From Beta vulgaris subsp. vulgaris (taxonomy: Eukaryota > Streptophyta > Magnoliopsida > Caryophyllales > Amaranthaceae), in NCBI RefSeq assembly GCF_026745355.1, contig NC_079209.1:43206888-43270887 (forward strand): a stretch of DNA of 64,000 bases. The letters are read 5' to 3'. This document shows, one piece after another, positions 47,287 through 59,400 of the stretch; the stretch's first letter is position 1; each line of letters starts with the position of its first letter. A program made the position numbers and the translations under genes. The notes under the pieces are model-generated. The model had not been told where the DNA came from, made no database searches, and saw only the letters and a program-made list of their open reading frames with translations.

Positions 47287-50200
47287 CTACTCTATGTTTT
47301 TCAAATCGTTCACGAGCAAGTGGTTTGGTGAAATATCAGCTATTTGATCATCAATACAGATAAACTCAAGTGTTATGTTACCTTTTTCTATATGATAACG
47401 TAAAAACTGATATCTTATTTCTATATGCTTAGTATGTGAATGTTGAACATGATTCTTTGAGATGTTAATTGCACTTGTCTTATCACACATAATAGGCACA
47501 TTATCAATCATAACTCCAAAATCTCAAAGTTGTTGTCTTACGCACAATACCTGTGCACAACATGACGCGGCTGCAACATATTCAACCTCTGTAGTGGAGA
47601 GAGCCACAAAATTTTATTTTTTGGAAGCCCATGAGATTAAGCAAGCACCTAAAAATGTGGTTGTTCTAGAAGTACTCTTTCTATCTACCAGAAATTCGGC
47701 ATAATCTGCATTGGAAAAAACCAATCAAGTCAAAAGTTCCTCCTTTAGGATACCATAGATACAAGTTATTAGTGCCCCTTAAGTATCTAAGTATTCATTT
47801 GACAGCTTTGAAGTGTGATTCTTTTGGACATGACTGAAATCTGGCACATAGGCATACGCTGTGCAGAATATCTGGCTGGCTTGAAGTTAAGTAGAGAAGA
47901 GACCTAATCTTACCTCTGTAGATTATTTCATCTACTTTCTTACCCTTTTCATCCACATCTAACTTTATTGCAGTAGGTATAGGTGTGGGATAAGTTTTTG
48001 AGTCCTCCATACCATATTTTTTCAATAGCTCCTTCACATATTTCTGTTGATGTATCATTATTCTAGTCTCAAGTTGTTTGATTTGTAGACCTGGGAAGAA
48101 ACTTAATTCTCCCATCATAGACATTTCAAATTCACTTTTCATTAGTTCAACAAAATAATGACACAACAACTCTGTGGTTGCCCTAAAGATAATATCATCA
48201 ACATAGATTTGGACAACCAACAATTCTTCCCCCTTACTTTTCAGAAACAGTGCTCTATCTACTAAACCTCGTTTAAATCCATTTTCCATTAAAAAATATA
48301 GATAAGCGTTCATACCAAGCTCTAGGAGCTTGCTTTAAACCATAAAGCGCCTTATCAAGTTCGAAAACATGGTTAGGAAAATTTGGATCAATGAAGCCAG
48401 GAGGTTGTTCAACATACAATATTTCCTTCAAGTAGCCATTTAAGAAGGCAGTTTTAACATCCATCTGAAATAACTTCATATTTTTAAAAGCAGCAAAGGC
48501 TATCAGGATTCTAATAGCTTCTAAATGGGTCACAGGAGCAAATGTTTCATCATAGTCAATTCCCTCTTGTTGGTTGCATCCTTGAAACTTAAGTCTGGCT
48601 TTATTTCGAACAATCATCCCACTATCATCCAATTTGTTTCGAAACACCCATTTTATTCCAATAACGGATTGATTAGTGGGACGAGGTTCTAAGTGCCAAA
48701 CTTCATTTCTCTTAAACTGATTCAGTTCATCCTGCATGGCCAAAATCCAATCAGGATCAGTCAATGCAATTTTATAATTTGTAGGTTCAATTTCAGATAT
48801 AAAAGCATTGAAAGCACAAAAATTATGAAGAGATGAGCGAGTTTGAACTCCCTTTGAAATGTTCGTGAGTATTAGGTCAGCAGGATGTGAGCTTTGATAT
48901 TTCCACCTCTTCGAAGTGAAAGATGCGTTCGATGGTATAGTGCCATGCTCTGAGCTGGTACAAACATTTTCGATTATTGGATTGCCTTCATCTTCTATAG
49001 GTTCTTCTAAGGGTTGATCTTCGGCAGTTTCGGTTACTCCTTCTGTATTTTGTCCGTGCTCGTCAAAGTTGTTGTTTTGTTCCTTGGACTGTGCCATGCT
49101 CTGTGATCCAGAAGCTGTTTCAGTTTGTTTTTCAGCATTCTGGTCTTCTAGTGCATCTGATGATTTTCTATATAGTCCAATAGAGAAATCTTCATCATCA
49201 TCTACCTGCACTTCTTGAGAATTTTTGTCAGTTTCATCAAATATAACATGAACACTCTCCTTCATACGCATTGTTCTTTTATTGTACACTTTATGTGCTT
49301 TACTATGAGGAGAGTATCCTATAAAATCTACTTCATCACTCGGATCAAACTTACCCAAATTATCTTTGCCATTGTTGTGAACATAACAATTACATCCAAA
49401 ACATATTAAGTGAGATATGTTTGGTTTCCTACCTTTGACAAGTTCATATGGAGTTTTATTCAAGATGGATCGTACTTTAGTTCTATTATATATGTAGCAT
49501 GCAATACTCATAACCTCGACCCTAAAATTTCTAAAGCCACTATATAATAGCATGGTTCAAGACATATCTTCTAAAGTACGATTCATCCTTTCTACAACTC
49601 CATTCTATTGTGGAGTCCTTGGAGCAGAGAAGTTATGATCAATTCCGTTGTCATTGCAAAATTTCTTCAAATCTGTATTTTCAAACTCGGTGCTATGATC
49701 AGTTCGGACAGATAACAGTTTCCAATTCGTTTGATTTTGGACTTTTCGAATATGGACTAAAAATACATCATACATTTGATCTTTTCCACCAAGAAATAAA
49801 GTCCATATAAATCTAGGAAAATCATCAACAAGTATTAATACATATTTGCTACCGCCTCTACTCCTTATACACATTGGACCACAGAGATCCATATGAATTA
49901 ATTCCAAGGGTTTAGAGGTGCTAACAAATGTTTTTGACTTAAAGGCGGATCGAACATGTTTGCATCTACCACAAGCATTACAAATTGCTTTCCAATCAAA
50001 GTTTATAGGTGGTAAGCCATCAACTAAATCCATTTTTCTCAATTTGTTAAGCAATCTAGCGCTAACATGTCCAAGTCTTTTATGCCAAAGTAATGGGTTA
50101 TCTTGTATTGCACTCATGCATGAAATTTTATCATTAAGTAAGGTGTTTAGACAAGTTATGTAAACATTATTTAACCTCTTACCTTGCAATATTAATTCCT

Positions 50201-50530
50201 GAGTGTCCTTGTTAATGATTTTGCAGATATTTGCTTGAAACTCAACAATATTACCTCGATCACACAATTGAGAGATACTTAATAGATTGTGTTTTAAACC
50301 ATTTACCAGCATTACATTCTCGATGGAATGTGTTAGGGATTTACCGACGTTTCCTATTTCAATTATTTCTGCCTTTTTATTATCGCCAAATGTAACACAC
50401 CCTCCATTATGGGCTACTAGTGAGGAATTGAGATTTATCACCAGTCATGTGTCTTGAGAAACCACTGTCGAGGTACCATAAGCTGCTTCCTCTAACGTTT
50501 ACCTGCAAAAGAATCACTTGTTAGTTTCAG
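47287..50530 (-). pseudogene. SIRE element 2 pol: PR-IN-RT-RH (broken)
   Basis: Minus strand. The protease has WYLDSGFSRHMTGD (about 50480). Integrase is 50441-49490 with WHKRLGHVS, CNACGRCKH, HMDLCGPM and RTDHSTEFEN, a TAG after SAPRTPQ, then continuation. RT is about 49000-47795 with [37 protein letters not shown] and YVDDIIFRA. RNase H remains lie at 47620-47287. Multiple stops and frame changes are present; the YVDD is intact. A 426-codon frame (49553-48273) is the longest surviving piece. Confidence 0.88.
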
Positions 50531-50585
50531 GAACCTAGATTTGCTTGGGTCCCTTTTTTTTCGTTGAGCTTCTAGTAAATCTTTC

Positions 50586-52551
50586 CTAACCCATATTTGA
50601 GTAACATATTTTACATTCTTTGCAATACGTTTTTTTCTTAATCTTAAAGTCATCAATTAAGTGACCATTATTTCCACAAAAGTTGCAAATTAAATATTCA
50701 TGTAGATCCACGTATTTTCTTTTTTGAAAGTCTCTTTCGAAGGTTACTTCTGGCACTGTGTCGTACACTGTTTGCTGACCCGTATATCCTAAACCAATTA
50801 TATTCACATTGTTTGTTGTGCTAGTTAAGTGATTTAGAGCATTTAGTCCATTAGTCCACTTTTCATACATCCTTCGAGCAATAGATAGTTGTGATTCTAA
50901 AAATTCGTCTGATTTATTTAAATTAGTACTTCATTTTCTCGAAATTTCTAAATCTTTTTTAACTTTATCAAGTTCTTCACTTATCTTAGCATCACCGGGC
51001 AGCATTAGTGGAATAAATTTTGATTTTTGTCTTGAATTCTTAAGTTCAACTAACTCATGATTTAATGATTCATTTTTTTTTTCAAGACACGATTTTCAGC
51101 TTCTAATACAGTGGATGGCACTGTGCCATTCACGATTTCATCAACAAGAGACTTTTCATATCTTAGTGTCTTTTTATTCGATTATTTTCTCTCGTTCATC
51201 AATCTTTTTCATCAGTATTTTATGTTCTTTCAGTAAGTCTTTATATTCAAGTTCCAGTCCAATCTTTTGCTTGATTAAGTTCTTTATTTCCTTTTTCATA
51301 ATCGAGAAGTTATGATTCATATCTTGACAGTCATCAATAACGTTTTCAAGTAAGGTAACAAGTTGATTTTTCGAGAGAAGATGAATTGAGGGTTTCAAGG
51401 ATAGTAGGCTTACCTCACTTTCTTCGATTTCTTCTAGAAAGCTCCAACTTTTGGCCATCAAGCATAGATGGGAGTCATCGTGGCACTGTGCCGTTTTCAG
51501 TGATTTATGTACAACATTCAGACATAGTTTAGCCTTATGGCACTGTGCTATGCTTTGTTCTTCATCAGAATCCAAATCTCCCCAAACTGCAGCGATAATT
51601 GCTTTCTTGAATTCTTTCTTTGATTGTTCTTGTTTCTCCTTTGGCTTTTCATCATCCCATATGGGACATTCTTTAATCCTGTGGTCGTCCACACTTGAAA
51701 CAACCAGAGTTAGTAGCACTTTTCTTAAAGTAGTACCATTACCTTTGTAGTTTCCACTTCTTCTGGAGTTATTGTTCCTGTTCTTTTTGAGAAAATTCTG
51801 AAACTTTCTAGTGAGAAACACAACCTCGTCATCACTATCACTATCTTCAATTTCTAATTCAGTTTTCAAGGCTAAACCTTTATTCTTTGGTTCATTAGTT
51901 TTGGAATCTAAAACCCGTTCATGAGTCATTAATGAGCCAATTAGTTATTCTAATGAGAGTTTAGTCAAATCTTTAGCCTCATGGATAGCGGTGATTTTAG
52001 GAAGCCATCAATTTGTTCAACTTCTTAAAACTTTTCTTACTAGATCTTCAGATGAATAGGTTTTGCCTAGAGAACGCAATTCATTTAATGGATGGCGTGA
52101 ATCTAGTGAACATCTCTTTAATGGATTCGTCCTCATTCATAGTAAATAATTCATATTGTTGGACAAGCAAATCTATTCTAGATTGGTTTACCTCATTCGT
52201 ACCTTCGGGGGCCAACTCCAGTGTGTCCCATATTTCCTTTGCAGTTATACATACAGAGATCCTTGCGTAATCATCAGGTCCAATTCCATATTGGAGAATA
52301 CTCATAGCTTTGAAATTTTTTCCAGCTTTTGCATAGTTAACTAAATTGTAGTCGTCTTCCTCCTTGTCGACCAGGTTACCTTCAGTATCTTTGACTTGAA
52401 TTAGGATCTGTCATGTTCTGATGATTCTCTAGCACTCATAGTCTGAACCTTGAATGTAGATCATCATTCTTGCCTTCCACCATCCGTAATCCTTTTCATT
52501 GAAAGTTGGACACTTGGCGTGTCTATCTCGAGAGTCATCTTGTATATTCAT
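50586..52551 (-). pseudogene. SIRE element 2 gag (broken)
   Basis: Starts at 52551 (MNIQDDSRDRHAKCPTFN) with YGWWKARMMIYI, then APEGTNEVNQSRIDLLVQQ and a damaged CCHC knuckle (CFKCGR...HRIKECP, frame change near 51690). A Lys/Glu-rich coiled-coil-like part extends to about 51174. A second knuckle-like LICNFCGNNGHLID is near 50670, and the frame ends at 50586. At least four frame breaks. Confidence 0.82.
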
Positions 52552-52591
52552 GATATTTATTCTCTAGAGATTAGTCTTATGAGAATAGCAT

Positions 52592-52603
52592 GCTCTAATA
52601 CCA
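52592..52603 (-). other. PBS of SIRE element 2
   Basis: Minus-strand TGGTATTAGAGC next to the 5' LTR, an initiator Met tRNA primer site with one mismatch to SIRE element 1's copy. Confidence 0.85.
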
Positions 52604-52683
52604 GTTGTTGGAACACAAGGTGACACTCAAAAAGGGGGGGTTGAATTGAGTGACGAAATCTAATCGACTTTCGCAAGAACATG

Positions 52684-54304
52684 CACTAGTACAAAAATGT
52701 TGATTTGCGTCCGACCCTGGACCCCAATTCGCGCCGGACTTGGGTCCGACGGCACAGGTTATAACGCAGATGACCTGAAATTCATCTGCGTCGTATGCGA
52801 AAACGACGCAGATTAGTTAGCTATTTGCGTCGCACGCTGTATACGGTGCGACGCAAATGGTTCTCCCCAGCCCAACACCAAGCTTCAAAGGATAATGTGC
52901 GCCGGACATCGCCTAGGGTGCGACGCAGATGAGTGATTTGCGTTGCACCTTGGGCTACGTGCGACACAAATAGCAACTTTTTTTTATTAAAAAAAACTAG
53001 GATTGAGGCTGTTGCAAACTTGCTATAAAGATGATGGTTTCTTCACAAAAAAATCGTAGATTTGTAATAATAAATTACAGAAAATAAAGAAAAAGAGATA
53101 ATTACATAAAAAAGAATACATAAATTACAGAAAATCAATTAAATAAAATTACAGAAACATAGAGAAGATTACAGAATTACTGAAAGTTCATAAAAGAAAG
53201 AATTTCATGTAATCTTCATAGCAACTACAGTCGAAATTTCAGATGATGGTGCAAATCCAGATCTTCACCTCAAACGCAACTACAGTCGAAATTTCACCGG
53301 AGAAAAGACTTCGAGAAGAACCAGATCTGAAAATGAGAAAAGATTAAGAATCAAAATTCAACCTCGGTGCAAAGGAGAAAAGATTAAGAATCAAAATCAA
53401 ATTTCATGAACCCTAGATCTATAAAATAAACCCTAGACTAGGATAAATGCCACAAAAAAAAAAAAAAAATCAGATTTGAAACGATTAAGCAAAAAAATCA
53501 GATAATAGAACTCAATTCCATAGAACTTAGATCTGAATTGAAATCCATGAATCACATGCAAAACACGAAATGAAACGATTAAACGAAGAAAAATAAAGAA
53601 AAAGAAAGAATACCTGATCGATTACATCGGTGCTTTCTTTGCTTTCGACACCGTCGATGCTGCCTTCACAACGGCCAATAGTTCGGCTCCTTTGATCTAT
53701 AACGACGCCCTTCACAACGGCCAAAGAAAAAATGAAATGCTGAGATGATGAATTTCGAAACGAAACGAAATGAACTTCGAACGAACTTCTAGAAGTGAAA
53801 CGAACGAACTTCGAGTTGCCTGAGATGATGAATTTCGACGAGTGAAAGAGAGAGAGAGGGGGGGGGGGGGGAGAGAGAGAGAGAGAGGGAGAGAGGGAGA
53901 GAGGAAGACGCGGCTGGGAGATGGGGAAGATGTGCGTCTAACTGAAGTTTTAGGTTAAGAGATACTGACGAGTGAAGTTTTAGGTTAAGAGGGCGGCCCA
54001 ACTGATGTGCGTCGCATGGGCTTGGGGTCCGATGCAAATTAATAATTTGCAACGCACCTCAACGACGTGCGACGCAGATAGTTGTTAACAATGTGCGTCG
54101 GATGGGCCTCGGGGTCTGACGCACATGATCGATATGCGTCGCACATCATCGGGATCTGATGCATATTGCTCGTATCTGCTGGTTGTGAGCAATTGTTTTG
54201 CGTCGCACTCTGGCTCCCATATGACGCAAATTCACTTTTTGTGTCGTTTTCATTTTAGTGCGACGCACTTGGGGGGACGCAAATCGTCATTGACCGTAGT
54301 AGTG
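52684..54304. mobile_element. nested CACTA element with GCGTCGCAC subterminal repeats
   Basis: The ends are CACTAGTACAAAAATG...GATTTGCGTCC and, inverted at the right, CACTACTACGGTCAATGACG...GATTTGCGTCC. Both arms carry many copies of TGCGTCGCAC/GTGCGACGCA in both orientations, like the transposase-binding subterminal motifs of CACTA elements. The interior has poly-A runs and a GA-rich stretch (53844-53900). It is 1621 bp with no transposase. The flanks (ATG and CTC) do not form a clear 3-bp duplication. Confidence 0.8.
53844..53905 (+). repeat. GA/G-rich low-complexity tract
   Basis: (GA)n followed by a G-run and further (GA)n within the nested CACTA element. Confidence 0.85.
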
Positions 54305-55225
54305 CTCCCCAACACTTAACGCTAAGTGTTACGACTCTCTATAATTATGAAATTATAGAAAGAAAAGATCCTCAAGCGTGTGCTTCTTATTGAAGCAAAT
54401 TAGAGGACAATTACAAACTTCGACTAGTTACTCAACCTGACTAGAACAGTGCTATACTCCGCGCCTTAGGAAACTGTTTTCACCTCTTAAAAGCTCCGAT
54501 TTTTCCTCTCTGAAAATGTGAGTTATAAGACTGATTATAATCCCTTCTATAGCTTATGGACTGGTCGAAAATCCTCCAAAATATGTTTGTCTTTTACTCC
54601 TTAATTTAAAGGATAAAATCTTTTCTTTTTTAGAAAACAAACTTTATCCTTTTCATCTTTATCTTTGATTTTAAAAAGATAAGTTTTCCTTAAATCAATG
54701 TTTATCTATAACCTTGATAACCAATTGATTTTCTTTTTATCTCATACTCCTTTATTATCTCAAAATTATTTTTCAAAAATAGTTTTTGAAAATCTTATTT
54801 TTTATCAAAGTATTTTACTCGGTTTTTATCAAAAATACGTTTTATTAAAAATCTTTTCATAAATCGGTTTTATTAAAACTTTATCAAAATCATTTTCTTT
54901 GATAAACTTGAATTTCAAATTTCTATTTTCTTTTAATATAGATATATAAAATTAACATGATTATTTATTCCCTTAACTCTAAGAAAATAATTTCATATTT
55001 CTATACTTGGCATATAATATATCACCTAGTTCTAACATATTACATTTTGCATATAGTAACTAAACTTGGAATACAATCTTGATTATTTACTTATTCAAAG
55101 CCTTCCTTCATTTATTCATTTACATTGAGGCTTGATAATCTTTCTTAAACATTTGTCACAAACTTTCATATTGTGGAACATATTATATTATTTATCATCA
55201 TCAAAACTCAACATGCAAATGCACA

Positions 55226-56404
55226 ACATGTTCGAAAAACTTAAGTGATGGCCAGTGTTGTGCAATGCTGTGAAGAAGTGGTGGTATAATTTGGTGGTAA
55301 AGGTGTTGGTGCAGAGAGTGGTGTTGGTGATGACAAATATTTTTGGTGGTGGGGTTGATGGAGACACAGGGTGTTGATCGAATAGATATATATGAGATGA
55401 AGAAGATGTGATGTCGCATATATAGCATTCCCGTCTTATTGTGCTAGTATTTCACGCTTATTGTAGGGACGATAACAATAAAGGCGGGTAGCATTTAGTT
55501 GCAACCCTAAGATAATACATAGTATAGTGCAAAGAGATAGTATATACTTCATCTGTTCTAAAATAAATGAAACACTTATAATTTTAGATCGTTTCAAAAT
55601 AAATAAAATGTGATTTTTCTCAATATATAAGAAAAAATATAGTCATGCTGGATCTTGTTTGATTCGTCTCAATGAGTAATTTATTAATATTCAATTATTA
55701 TAATTTTAACTAATATGTAATGAAAGATATTTATAGTAATAATAATTTTTAAATATAAGCATGATCTGAACTTATTTTTTCTGATCTGATTTGATTAGAT
55801 CTGAAATAAGCAAAGATAAGGTGAACTGAACATAGCCATAGTGCATGGAGATAGTTTATACTTTCCCCGATTTAAAATAAATGAAACACTTGCCATTTTA
55901 GATCGTTTCAAAATAAATAAAATGTGATTTTATTTGGTATTCACTTCTCTCTATCTCTCTCCTCACCATATGAGTCCCTCTATTTCTTTCTCTATATCTC
56001 TCTCCTCAATCTCCTAAATCTGTGTGACAAGACTCTATATTCCATTTAAAACAGAGTTGAGGAAATATTATGATTTTGCAAGAAAGTTGGGTAAACACTT
56101 GAAAGAGTAAAAATAGAATCAGAATAAATTATGAGGATTAATGGGAGATATATATATTTATTAGTATTTCGAAAGTGCACCTTGAACCAACTACATATAT
56201 TTGATATGCACCTTAAAAAACAAACATTTCACTTATTTAGACGAGCAAGTATGCATTTACTTTACTCAAAAGTTGGTACACAGAAGTTGGTAATTGCTAA
56301 TCCTAGCTACCAACATACACTACCATGAACAGGAATAACAGAGTTAAACTATCTATGGAAATACTACAGGAATAACTACTTAAACTATCGAAATACTTCA
56401 ATAA
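55226..56404. other. spacer with duplicated segment, downstream of chitinase B
   Basis: Mostly AT-rich. Two related copies of about 95 bp (about 55524-55620 and 55842-55930) share AATAAATGAAACACTT and TTTAGATCGTTTCAAAATAA, and look like MITE-derived sequence. No gene recognised. Confidence 0.55.
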
Positions 56405-59400
56405 TTAGCAAGAAAGGTTATCACCAGGAGATACACCTAGCTGATTACAATACTGAGTATAGTACCTAATACGAGCATTAACAGCAGCTGGATGACCACC
56501 ATCACATTCCAATATTCCATTGATAGCTCTAATGGTCGACCCAAACCCTTGGCCGGAGATAATGAGAGAGTGGACATTGATCATCCAATACCATAAGGCT
56601 GTCCTGAAGGCGATAATGGGATCGCTGGCAACTATTTCCGGCGCATTCAATCCGTCGAACCCAATGCTTTGACCGGCTGGTCCGTAGTTGAAGTTCCATG
56701 ATAGTTGAATTGGTCCCCTACCGTAGTATTGCTTCTTTGGGTTACAGGGCCATTCTCTGTTGTTCTTGTCACAATAGTCGCCTGCGGGTCCATTTATTTC
56801 CTCTATGTAGCAAAGATCTGTAGGTGAAGAATATTTAGGCAATTTTTTGTTTGGTGTATACTATAGTTCGCCATTACTCTTAAACTAAAATTACAATTTT
56901 AAAAATTTAAAAACAATTTTTTCTGGTTCTCTATAAATGTCCATGTTATCTTACTTAATTGGTTAAGTTTTAAAATGGTGCCACCAAAAACCTGAAATCA
57001 AATCAGGTCTATATCATTCGACCTCGTTACTATCTCGCACCAAAAAGAATATTTTCTTAGCTGTAACTTAAATAAATAAGAATATTATTCTTAGTTGTTG
57101 CGGTGTAGATTGCTAGATCATCAGCCCTGCAGGAAATCTTTAACAATTTATAGCTCTAAATATCTAGGGATGATAAATGTCTAACTATTAGACATATGCT
57201 AAATGTCTAACAGTTATGTGGCCCCACACAAGTAGGAGTAAGGAAAATTGGTGGCAACATACATGTCATGATTATATTTGTCTAAAAAAATATTACTTTT
57301 GCAATTTTGAAACTTGTATATCTCAAAAAATATGATCTAAAAAAATTAAAAAAATATGCGAGTATTCATATTTTTTTTTCTACAAATAGACATCCGTATT
57401 GATATAATTTCATCACATTTTTATTTTACCCTTCTCTAACTATTATTTAGATTTGTGGAAAAATTAACACAAACACTATTTTTTTATACACAAACAACAT
57501 ATGTTAAAAACAGTATATGTTGTGTACACAAATAGTATTGTATACGTACAAAAACTATATGTTTATCATGAAATTCACATATTTTTATTCTCTACAATAA
57601 ACATTCATTTTGATATAATTTTATCATATTTTTATTTTACTTTTCTCAAACTGTTATTTAGATATGTTTAAAAAAGTAATATAAACAATATCTGATTATA
57701 CACAAAACTTATATGTTGTTTGTGTATAAGCAAATAGTGTTTCAATGTGTATGTACAAATTAAATAGTGGTTGTATTTTTTTTCTACATATCTAAATAAT
57801 AGTTAGAGAACGATAAAATAAAGATATGATGAAATTATATCAAAATGAATAACTATCTGTAGAGATTTTTTTTTATTTTATTTTAAATAATTTTTTTGAG
57901 ATAAGACATTAACATTAACATATGTCTCACCGTTAGACATTTATCATCCCTCCTAAATGTAAGGGTCTGTTCGGCGAAAGTAGCTGTTGGGTAGCTATTG
58001 GAGTAGCTGTTAGCTGTTCGGGTAGTTGTTAGTTGTCGGCTAGTAGCTGTTAGCTCTTAGCTGTGAAAGTAGCTGTTTATAATATAAGTGTTCGGTAAAA
58101 GTAGTTGTTATGCTTATATATGATAAAAATAACATATTTTTTAATTATAATATTAATTATAATTATATGATTAATTATTATTGATTATTTTATGGTTAAA
58201 TTAAATTTCAATATATGAACACAATGCATTATTTTTCTTTTACTATGATGTCCTTAAATTTGTTTATGTATAGTTTTGTCTTTTTAACTATATCCCACTC
58301 CATTTAATACTTGTACTTCTATTACATCTCTCATATTACTTCCAATAAAAATCAACTAGCTATACTTGTTGGAACTCTCTAGAGATTTCATGCGTGAAAA
58401 TGGAACTTTCTGAATTCTCTCTCTTCTAATTTCAGATCTGGGTTCTCAAAAAAAATTCTCTTTCCTTCATTTAACTCTCAAACATTTCAAATCATCTTCT
58501 TCGTTTTCATTGTTCTGTGCTTCTTCTTCTCTTTTTTTTTCCATTCTTATTCCCCCAAACATGTCCTCTTGTGGTTAATCTTTCTAGGATTCACATTTTT
58601 CTTCTAATATGAGTATAAAGTGGTCAAATTTCGAAGATGATGGTATTTTTCGGATGTATCTTTCATTTCATACGAGTTTTTTTTTTTATTTTGAAAGATC
58701 TTTTCATACCAGATGATATTTCAGGAAAAGAGAAGAAGAAATAGCACCAAAGATATGTTTCCAGAAATTCATTATATTTTGGAAAATACTTGTGCGATTT
58801 ATTGGTATTCCCAAATTAATCCATAAAAAGTGAAATTTTTTATGATATATTCAGGGTCTCAGAGGAATTTAGGTAGAAGACGAATAATTTTCTCAGATTT
58901 TTGGTATTTTTTTTCCTTAAAAAACAGAAAAAAAAAACTTGGAACGCTATCTTGATATCTTGAACGTCATATTTTGTAGCGTTCATGAAAAGCTGGCAAA
59001 AAGCTACTTGAAACACTAACCACTACTTCAACCTATAGCATGCCAAACACACAATTAGTGTTTTGACTAAGTCAAAACACTAAAAGCTACTCGAAAAGTT
59101 GTCGCCGAACACGCCCTAAATACTATGATTTAGCTTCGGTTCTTCGTATTAATAATATCCACTTGAATGATAATAAATTGTTTTTTTTTCCCTTTTCATT
59201 TATCATTGGGCCATGTTTAGTTTTATAAATACCAGGAGTGCCACCGACACAAACAAAATTTCGTATTTAATATTACATCGCCACCTCGAAAGACTTCATT
59301 ACTGGTTAAAACTAATTCGTGCAGCTGAGATCTATAGATAAGTTTGTTCTTTCTATATTGTTTTAGTTACCCTACTTTGACTTCTACAATATTCAATATG

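Larger units (their letters stand above)
43983..55225 (-). mobile_element. Ty1/copia retrotransposon, SIRE type, inverted (element 2)
   Basis: A minus-strand copia element. The 5' LTR (right, 52606-55225) is split by a nested CACTA, and the 3' LTR (left) is 43983-45181. The minus strand shows a Met-tRNA PBS (TGGTATTAGAGC, about 52592-52603), gag, PR-IN-RT-RH and an env-like region, then an AAAAAGGGG polypurine tract. The gag and pol are clearly related to SIRE element 1. Many frameshifts and stops, with more LTR divergence than element 1, indicate an older insertion. No clean 5-bp duplication was found. The left flank is the microsatellite, which may have erased it. Confidence 0.9.
52606..55225 (-). 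repeat. 5' LTR of SIRE element 2, split by CACTA
   Basis: About 999 bp of LTR matching 43983-45181, interrupted at 52684-54304 by a CACTA element. About 200 bp present in the left LTR are missing at the junction. Confidence 0.85.
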
